Source: Enoplolaimus lenunculus | Taxonomy: Eukaryota > Nematoda > Enoplea > Enoplida > Thoracostomopsidae | Direction: 5' to 3' | Length of the DNA stretch: 64,000 nucleotides | Assembly: GCA_030248215.1 (NCBI GenBank) | Contig: JASANG010000403.1 | Span: 248,001 to 312,000, forward strand | Notes under the pieces: generated by a model | Seen by the model: only the letters and a program-made list of their open reading frames with translations | Databases searched by the model: none | Told to the model about the DNA's origin: nothing | Made by a program: the position numbers and the translations under genes | Part shown: positions 56,263-64,000 of the stretch, in pieces | How positions within the stretch are numbered: position 1 is the first letter of the stretch | Layout of the letters: the number at the start of each line of letters is the position of its first letter

Positions 56263-59200
56263 TTATTTTTCGTCAGTTGTCAACACACTTCTGTCTTCAT
56301 TCGAACGATCCACCATAACATGGGAATCCGTAGAGCCAATTGAGTTTGCGCAAGAAATCACTTCATCATGGGATTCCGTCGCCCCGTGGTTGGTATTCTC
56401 CAAAACGTCCATCTTCGTTAAAACTTTACTGGGAATGTCACCATGCTCGTTTAGTAAGTCGGAAGATGACTCTGTTGATGAAATTAAACGTTGATGGATT
56501 CCGGATGAGTTAGTGCTGTTGGCGCTGGTGTGGCTGGTTCCAAACTGGCCTTCGTTTTCTTTCAAACAAACTGCTGTCAGATAATCTGCCGTTCGTGTCA
56601 AAATCATATCAAACGACGAAGTTGATGGGTTAACATCTGTTGCACCGTTTCTTTGAACGCCACAAGTTTCAATATCGTCTGGTATTTTCTTCCCGCTAGC
56701 CGTCGCAGTTGTAGTACGTGTTGTTGCCGCTAGCGAAGCAATCGTTGTCATATTTCTATCAGACCGCGCAGCATTAAATGCTATATCGCTTGTCGTTCCA
56801 TCTGTACAATCAGAATCTTGCAAACCATCAGAGCCGACATCCATATCTTCGAAGCGCGTGCTATCTACTTTCACTTGATGGCCATTTTCAAATCCATTAT
56901 GTCTGATCCCTATGGAAGAAACATTCATTCGGCTTTCGGACAATGCACATGGTATTAATTCATTGGCCCTGGCTATCTCGCTGTTTTGTCCAGGTATACG
57001 AACATGGTCTGCAATTTTTGCTTGGGAAACGACAACTGACTGAGCATCAATGTCGTAATCTTGCGCTGTCACATTTGAACTATACAACCCATCACTCAAC
57101 TTCGAGTCGTTTTCCTCGGACAATGTTGTCCTCGGTGCTACTACAGATATGCCACCTGGTGCCAAAATCTCATCACCATACCTTGACAAACTACCAGCAG
57201 CTACTCCACCAGCCATGACGTATCGAAATGAATCGTTTCCATCATGAATTTCATCCGATCTCAATCTACATACCGATGAACGTTCATAACCACTACTGGC
57301 TGTGGTCACCACTTCCGCCGCATTGCCGCTAGCATCTTGAAGCGCTGGTGGTAAAACCGTTATTTCTGTCCGAACAAACGACGAATAATACTGAGCGCTG
57401 GTGATGTCTGCAGTAGTAGTATTAATCGTCGTGGTCGCATCAGCATCAAAGCCCCCAGTTCCAGGGGCCAAGTTTGCCGATGGATACAGCATTGCTGCTA
57501 CAATAGCTGGTGACGATTCTGTTTGCAACGAAAGTTTATCATCAATGTCACAAATTCCAAAATAATCAGCAGCGTGTTGGCGAACTTCACGCGCAGTGTC
57601 ACCAATAAATATGTCCATCAATTCGTTTAATTTTTTCACACTGTCATCGTTGCAGAAAAATTCTGTAATATTACATGCTAAATTGGAATACTGCCAGTTT
57701 TTTATATTAATGTACCGTTCATAAACTTTTTAAAGGATAGCCAGGGATTTGTAAGTATGAGTGTTGGGTCAACGAATGTACAATTTAAAGCCCTTACTTC
57801 ACACCGTGCCACCCCTAGCGTGTGTGAAAGTTTTTGCTTATTATAATTCTGTTTAATTCGTGATAATATTTACAACTTCGTCCCATGTTTCTTTTAGAGC
57901 AGTCCGGTTTTCTGGTGGGACTACAAAAAGTAGGCTTAAATTTGCTTATATACTTTTCTCAGGCTTATGCATAGGTTTACTTGTGTAACACTTAGACTTA
58001 TGCTTAATATATACAGATACGGCTCTAAAAGTAACATTGGTCACAGATTCTATAAGGCTCTAGATTAAAATTTACTGCCAAATATTTTACATCAAGCAAC
58101 TACAGCATACAGAAAGATAACAGCTTAGAAAACCAATATCATTGGCAAACAGCATATTATATTATTTATACGGGCGTACCATTTTTCTGCGAAACAGTCC
58201 TAGAGTAAGCTTAAGTTTTAGACTAATTTATTACTTTTTACTTAGGATTACGCTTCCTCAAAGTAATATTGGCCGCATATACCTTCATTTTTTGCAACCA
58301 CAGCGAGTGAACCAAGGCCGATTCGGACATTTGGAACATGATCACGTCGCAGACCAAGCAATGCCGGATATAATTCATCAGTAAACTTATCTTCACTAAC
58401 AGCTCTTGTTCTGATGATATCGATACACAAATTGACATATCTATAAGCAAACATGTATGTATATATGTATGTATATTTGGGATGGTAACACGGAAACATA
58501 AATAATGTGTCAATATTTTGAAACCTGGCACTCATTAGAAACATCCTACGCCGACACAGGTGTCCACCCACTACACAATAGTACTGGACACACACACATT
58601 ATGTTTCAAGTACTCAATTTAGTGCCGATTGAATAGCATTAGACATAGGGCAATACATAGCATCATAAGGCATGAGACTTAATATTTTGCGATTTATTGT
58701 GGAAAATAATATTCAAACTTACGTTTGCCGTCTTCTCCAATACTGCTCAGAACGAGCAAATGATTTAATAATATCGCGTATGAACGAGTCGGTATATTTG
58801 AAATATGTAGAAGCGTTAGCACTGACAATCGGCGTAGGTGATGTAAAGCTATCATCGGATGATGAGTTCAACTCGTTCAAATTTGAAACCCAAGCAGTAA
58901 GTTCTTCTTGATAAAAATTGTGCAAGATTTTTGCTAGCTGAAACCATAGCCTATTATACAACAATAGTGTACACAAACAAGTTCATAAATTGCTTAAACT
59001 CGCTCAAACCATATATTTTTCACACCTTCTTAGTTTATAATATATAACATACGTAGCTACGTTACTTACAAGACAACAAGCAACATTTTTTCTAAGAAGT
59101 TAAAACTCCAACCGATTGCAAAATTTTCTGTGCTAGGTAGCCTAGCCTAATATGTTAACCTAACAGCGTTAGCTTATAATAAAGAAAGGAAAATAAACTT

Positions 59201-62200
59201 GTATTCTAACGTACCAATCTTGACGCAACACTTCGAATCTGCGCTATTTTCTCAGTTGCCAAAGTCAATGCAATAGGACTGAAGTATTCGTTGACATCAG
59301 AAACCGAGTACAGGTCGCACACTAAGATAAGTTGTCTGAAGAAAGAACAATAAAATGCAAACTCGATACCACGGTTCAACCGTAATTCCTGTTCCGGCGG
59401 GAATTCGTGCATAAATTCAGTTCCTGTTCCTGTTCCTGAATTGAAAGATACAGGAACCGGAATTTTACGGTTTTGTCATAAAATTACTAATAATCATTTA
59501 CATATTCGAAACTTTGTCTTTGAAAAATTGTGTTTTCGAAATGAGCGTTTTGCAATTAGTTTAATCTTGTTAATAAACTGTTTCTGATGTGTTTTCGCAA
59601 AACTTGATTGTGAAATAGCTTCAGTAATTCGGTGTTGAAAATTATTTCAAATTATGTTCATGTTGCGGTTCCTGCACAGCAATTCAATTCCTGTTCGTTT
59701 CTTTTCCGGCAAAATTTAGTTCCTGTTGGAACCGTGATCGATACTACTTATATCAATGCAACAAAACTACACGTTGTTAAAACACAAGGCACTGGATATA
59801 TGGCACAAAATTATGGTGGCGCAATACTTGTGAGGATCGACCAGCAACATTCACAAATATTTATGCGGTGTCACGCGGCCATTCATATGCGTTGCCATAC
59901 GGCATTGAAATAGGTATACAAAAAGTATAGCGCCAGCCTTACGATGTGCATTGTGTGAAAAACCTAAAATGAAATAATCCGATATACGACGAAACTAACA
60001 AAACCAAAAAACACATACTCAGCTAAAAGTTCTTTGAATCGCCAATTTTTCGGGTTGTCTGGATTTAAGAAGTTTGAAATGCTCGGCAGAAGCTCTCGTC
60101 TATTGTCTGAATCGAGTATCTAACAACAATAATACAGATATATCACTATAATGCTGGTGCCGTCCATGAACAATGCTTTTCAGCAGCACTCAGGAGGGAT
60201 AGTCGGGTTCCGTTTCACCAAGTCTCTTTATTTGGCAGGATCCGGTCTTGCTTCTTTGTTAATAACCGAGACCGCACATACCTGTTAAGCAGTCGGTTAA
60301 CATGATTTTTGGCATTAACAAGACACAAGTTTAATTTGTTATACTAACAAGCAGTTTAATTTTAAAATGGCATCATCTTAACGCTAAGAAAGCTTTTTTA
60401 AATTTAAAAACAACATATACATAACAATAATTGAAACTTTTACGTAGAACAGCCAACATCAGCGCTTTGGTGCGGAAGCTGAGCGTAACCCTCGACTTCT
60501 GTACGCGGTTATGTACCTTTAAAAATTCATACATGTGCTTCAATACTCCAATGCGAACTTCATCCAAATCTTTTAGAAAGGACTTGAACGCCAACAAAAG
60601 ATCATTTCGCGTGATTTCGGGGCCAAGAATTCCCGCAAGCTCATGAATCGAAAACGCCAGCGTTCGTCGGACTTTCCACTGAAAATATTTTTGCGCGTTG
60701 CGCACTACACACTCGAATACAACGCTTTTCTCTACTGTAGATATTCATTTATGCTTGTACTGTCACGGACAAAATTAAGTATACAGTAATCGTGATTCCG
60801 TCTGGAGTCGCAATTTTAGAATAGCATTTGAATTTTCATTGTTCTCGACCAGCCGCGCGTACAGACGTAACTGAAGTTGCATTCCTAATCGCAGGATTTC
60901 ACTTAAGTCCGAGAGCGTTTGTAACTATGCGAAAGTTAATCAGAAACTAAGCTTTGCACTGCCAGAAACAGGAACAGCAACCGAAATTCGAAACGCATCT
61001 CATCGCTGCATATAACTAGAGTTTATGTCTTGCAAACTTAAAATGTCTAATCTCGTCTGTAGTATTTTGCAATGTCGTCCATTGGTCCCTCAAATGGTTT
61101 AAAACATAGTATTCAAAGAACGATAAGGGAGTAACACCACCCTCACCATAGGGATTTTGATTCAAATGTTTTATACATTGTTTAGTTGGCAACAGAAGGC
61201 TTCATCCCTCTGGAAATTTGTATAGGAGCGACCTCGCTTTCCACAACCTTAACCACTCAAATAAACTCCGATTATCAACATTCTGCTCCAGTGTTTGTCA
61301 AAGCCGACGCAAAAAACGAATCGCAGTCCAGTTGGAACCCAGTAACCACACGTTTCAAATTAAGACAAAGATAGACCGTTTACTTACCTGCATATCATTA
61401 GTCAATTGTGCGTACAAATCACGCAAATGAGGCCAATTTTTGCGGCCGATAGTCATTGCAACTGCAGGAAAATTAAACGCACAATGACGGCTGATGTCGG
61501 TTTCGACCATAACACGTGTCGGATCAACCATGCTTACAAACTGATCGAGAAGACCTTGTGGAATGACGTCCTAAGCCACAAAAACATACAACACAGGTCC
61601 TCAAGTTTCCTCAATCACATTGTGACCATATTACAACCGAACGCAAAAACACCGGATTTTCTATCGGAACCAAATAGTGAAAATTAACTATTACCGGAAA
61701 GTTAACTTTCAGCACAAAACTCACTTAAATTAAAAACGCACTGGAAAACGAAGCGAAATTTTTGAAAAGTACTGGTAAAACTAAATTTCACACGTAAAAG
61801 TAGTCTCGAATTTGATATGTTTGAAAACTGCTACTAATTTGGACATGGCAACTGCACACGTTTCTTTAAAGAATACGGTCGCGCTGGCGGCCCATGAACT
61901 TTTTCAGTAGGTATGCGTTATTTTTTTGTTACTCGACATGATTTTTTTAATTTTTGCGCGTTTGCTTCTAAAACTCAACTACTGTATGCAAAACACTTCG
62001 GGGGGGGCGCACACCGTCCACCCTGGAGCCGCCAATGTATGATCCGTAACCACTTAGACACTCACCTGAGACGACTGATCAACGTCTGAGTCTCCTTCAT
62101 CAGACAAACCATCTACGTCTTCTTTATCGGTCGCTAACGTATTCCCATCGTCACTAATTTGCCACGATACCACCGGTGACTTCGAGTTATCGTGTGATCG

Positions 62201-64000
62201 CTCATTTTGTCGCATTGTCGTTCGTTCTTCGCTATTCTCGCTACCACCATCATCCTTATACTCGTCTTCGTCGTAATTGTTTTTGCTGCTGCTGTACTCA
62301 CAACCGCTTTTCGGATGCTCTTCATCGCTGCCGCCAACCCGAATTGAAACAGTTCCTGCAGATGGCATATAAATAATCGCCGAAGACGTTTGCTTAGAAT
62401 AGCCGCCGACACTTTTCAACGGAGCTCCCGAGTCCCCTACTTTAGTCAACAACTGTTGTGTTTCGCGCTGGGATTCTGTTGATTTCATTTTTTGTTGGTT
62501 CTGTTGATGTTGTTGTGCTGAATTCTGATTTGTCTGTCGTATCGCTGGCGACTTCTGCGATCCACTCGAACCATCCAACATTGTTTGCGTTCCGACCGGC
62601 TTTTTCAGCGTGATTGATGCGCACGCTACTGTTGAGGTCAACGCGGTTATACTACTACCTCCTACTGAAACATTGCCTGGGACTTGAGTTGCCCCAATTT
62701 GATTACTGGTACCCTTATCACTAGCATGCGACGTCATACCATCGCCTTGCGACAGTTTAGTTTTAGCACCACTAGCTAAGTCATCTGTGTGCGATTTCAT
62801 TCGATTTTTAGATTTTTCAACCTGATTGATTGTGATTAGCGAGTTTGTCAAATTCGAGTTGTTTGGGCGACTAATATCCGTCGCACCAGAACACAACCCA
62901 GTCGTAGACTGATTGGACTGCTGAGAATCTACGATAGCTTTACATTCGTGAGGTACAGTCGGTTCATTAGCCACAGTTGACGACGCTGCTGATGACAAAC
63001 TTACAACTGGTCGTTTATATACTCCTGGTTGCGACATCTCCCCTGACAACGGGCTAATTTTAGTTTCCCGGGTGCAGAAAGTTTGCGCTTGAAATGTCGC
63101 GATTTCCGGGGGTCGCGGATCGTCCGGTGGGTCTGTCTCAGGCAACGGAGGGGGCGACGTCGATAGCGATAGCTCCGAATCGATCTCAGACCTGCCACAG
63201 CTAGTCATAATATCCGTCGCGGTTCTATGTTTTGTTGTTGTCGACGAAGTAAAGCTGATACTGGTATTGATAGCACTGGAAGAAACCACGTTACCAGGCG
63301 AACTTTCGACTTCCCGACATTTGCGGTTAGGACTTGTGCCCGTAGCACCTGTACCACTGCCACCACCAGGATAAGCATAACGTCGATCCATAAACGAAAC
63401 AAAGTTAGGATCGCTCACGTCTGATACTACTGAATTTCTTGGCCGTAGGCTTCGGTTACTACTGCTGCAGGTTACGGCAGTTATCATGTTGGTCTCAGAG
63501 CTCGCGGACGTAGGTACTGACATAGAGTCTAGCACTGACGAAAGTAACGCAGTTAATTCGGTGGAATCTGGTTGTTGTTTGGTAACTGAGTCATCGTCGT
63601 GTTTAATGATATCAGAATTCGGCATAGTTTCGGATCCAACAACGGAGGTAACAACAGAGTTAATCGAAACTGTAGTTGTTAAGTATTGAGCAGCACTACA
63701 GCTATAATTCGAGCTACTACGCAATGCAGGCGGCATAGCAGTGTCATGTGTGATATAATTAGTTTCCACCGCTCTGCCAGCGCCAGCAGCAATCAAAGAC
63801 TGGCCGCTAATAACAGGATCAGCAGGGTCTTGTTGCTGTTCGGTAAATTTCAACCGGTTAATTGCTTTGGTGCCGGGCGTCATAGCAGCTGGTGGGTCAG
63901 GAATGTCTCCCCAATAATCCATCATTTTTTGCTTTGCAGCTGACCAATATCGAAATGAGGTATACTCCGTATTGTTACTCTGATCATCATTACATTTCTC
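56263..64000 (-). CDS. PPP4R1: Protein phosphatase 4 regulatory subunit 1 (5' end beyond window)
   Basis: HEAT-repeat regulatory subunit that binds the PP4 catalytic subunit. Exons, in transcription order: 64000-62066 (continues off the edge), 61570-61388, 60678-60517, 60119-60019, 59335-59215, 58937-58723, 58440-58283, 57662-56263. All phases agree; about 1,425 codons are visible. The large first visible exon encodes a Ser/Thr-rich disordered region ending in an acidic patch (DGLSDEGDSDVDQ). The HEAT block follows: DVIPQGLLDQFVSMVDPTRV, KVRRTLAFSIHELAGILGPE, FLKDLDEVRIGVLKHMYEFL, NPKNWRFKELLAEQLILVCD, FSPIALTLATEKIAQIRSVA and RRDHVPNVRIGLGSLAVVAK. These follow human PPP4R1 in order almost throughout. 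The last exon starts with the family's final helix and adds over 400 residues of Ser/Thr/Asn-rich sequence, whereas the human protein ends soon after this helix. The tail is an uninterrupted frame joined in phase. Confidence 0.94.
57880..58042. mobile_element. TIR element with telomere-like core, PPP4R1 last intron
   Basis: TCCCATGTTTCTTTTAGAGC at the left and GGCTCTAAAAGTAACATTGG at the right are inverted. The core reads GTAGGCTTAAATTTGCTTAT, TCAGGCTTATGCATAGGTTT and ACACTTAGACTTATGCTTAA. Family of 48411 and 53755. Confidence 0.74.
58180..58280. mobile_element. Short element with telomere-like core next to a PPP4R1 exon
   Basis: TAGAGTAAGCTTAAGTTTTA, GACTAATTTATTACTTTT and TACTTAGGATTACGCTTCC match the core at 46243-46345, and the right end AAAGTAATATTGGCCGC resembles the 57880 family end. 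It finishes only a few bases from the donor of the exon at 58283-58440. Confidence 0.6.
59370..59736 (+). mobile_element. hAT-type MITE, CAGGGTTCAACCGG family, most complete copy
   Basis: A 367-bp element from CACGGTTCAACCGTAATTCC to TAGTTCCTGTTGGAACCGTG, flanked by CTCGATAC and ATCGATAC (7 of 8 match). The interior has TTCCTGTTCCTGTTCCTGAA, AGGAACCGGAATTTTACGG and GTGTTTTCGCAAAACTTGAT, as in 14335-14656. It sits in the PPP4R1 intron upstream of the exon at 59215-59335, about 35 bases from its acceptor. Confidence 0.78.
60190..60285. mobile_element. GGTCTCGG-family MITE remnant
   Basis: GGGATAGTCGGGTTCCGTTT, ACCAAGTCTC and AATAACCGAGACCGCACATA recall the ends of 9928-10335 in short form. It lies in a PPP4R1 intron; the boundaries are rough. 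Confidence 0.4.

Overview
The window is AT-rich animal DNA (about 63-65% A+T by eye) carrying four intron-rich conserved genes: a SIN3 corepressor, a glypican, a GALNT10-type mucin O-glycosyltransferase and a PP4 regulatory subunit 1 (PPP4R1). Glypicans, polypeptide GalNAc-transferases, SIN3 and PPP4R1 occurring together mean a metazoan. Most splice acceptors are short and T-rich (TTTCAG, TTTTAG, TTGCAG), CpG is not depleted, and many repeats have a TTAGGC/TTAGGA-like core. That would fit a nematode or another small invertebrate, but the phylum is an inference.

Layout: (1) 1-15,830, minus strand: SIN3, about 1,340 codons in 21 visible exons, from a candidate start codon at 15811 to the left edge, where it continues. 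It has PAH1, PAH2, PAH3, most of the HDAC-interaction region and several polyglutamine tracts. (2) 15,831-22,890: a 7 kb head-to-head gap packed with tRNA-derived SINE-like copies and MITEs. (3) 22,891-42,730, plus strand: a glypican with 11 coding exons, the 14 conserved cysteines, a RKRR site, SG attachment motifs and a GPI-type C-terminus. Its 10 kb second intron and 3 kb fifth intron hold MITEs, minisatellites and a decayed LINE. (4) 42,731-45,414: convergent gap. (5) 45,415-50,525, minus: a complete five-exon GALNT10-like gene (678 aa). (6) 50,526-56,262: repeat-filled gap. (7) 56,263-64,000, minus: PPP4R1, 3' part (8 exons, about 1,425 codons), with an unusually long C-terminal tail; its 5' part lies beyond the right edge.

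The genes form no operon. The glypican and the GALNT10 enzyme both act in the secretory/cell-surface pathway, but their tail-to-tail placement gives no evidence of co-regulation. The rest is dominated by non-autonomous DNA transposons. At least seven copies show exact or near-exact 8-bp target duplications and CAGGG-type inverted ends typical of the hAT superfamily. One copy has TTAA/CCCTT ends of piggyBac type and carries a tRNA-Gly-like module. A separate set of short inverted-repeat elements shares a telomere-like core although the ends differ. I regard these element families as the most likely undescribed material here; no wholly new protein system was seen.
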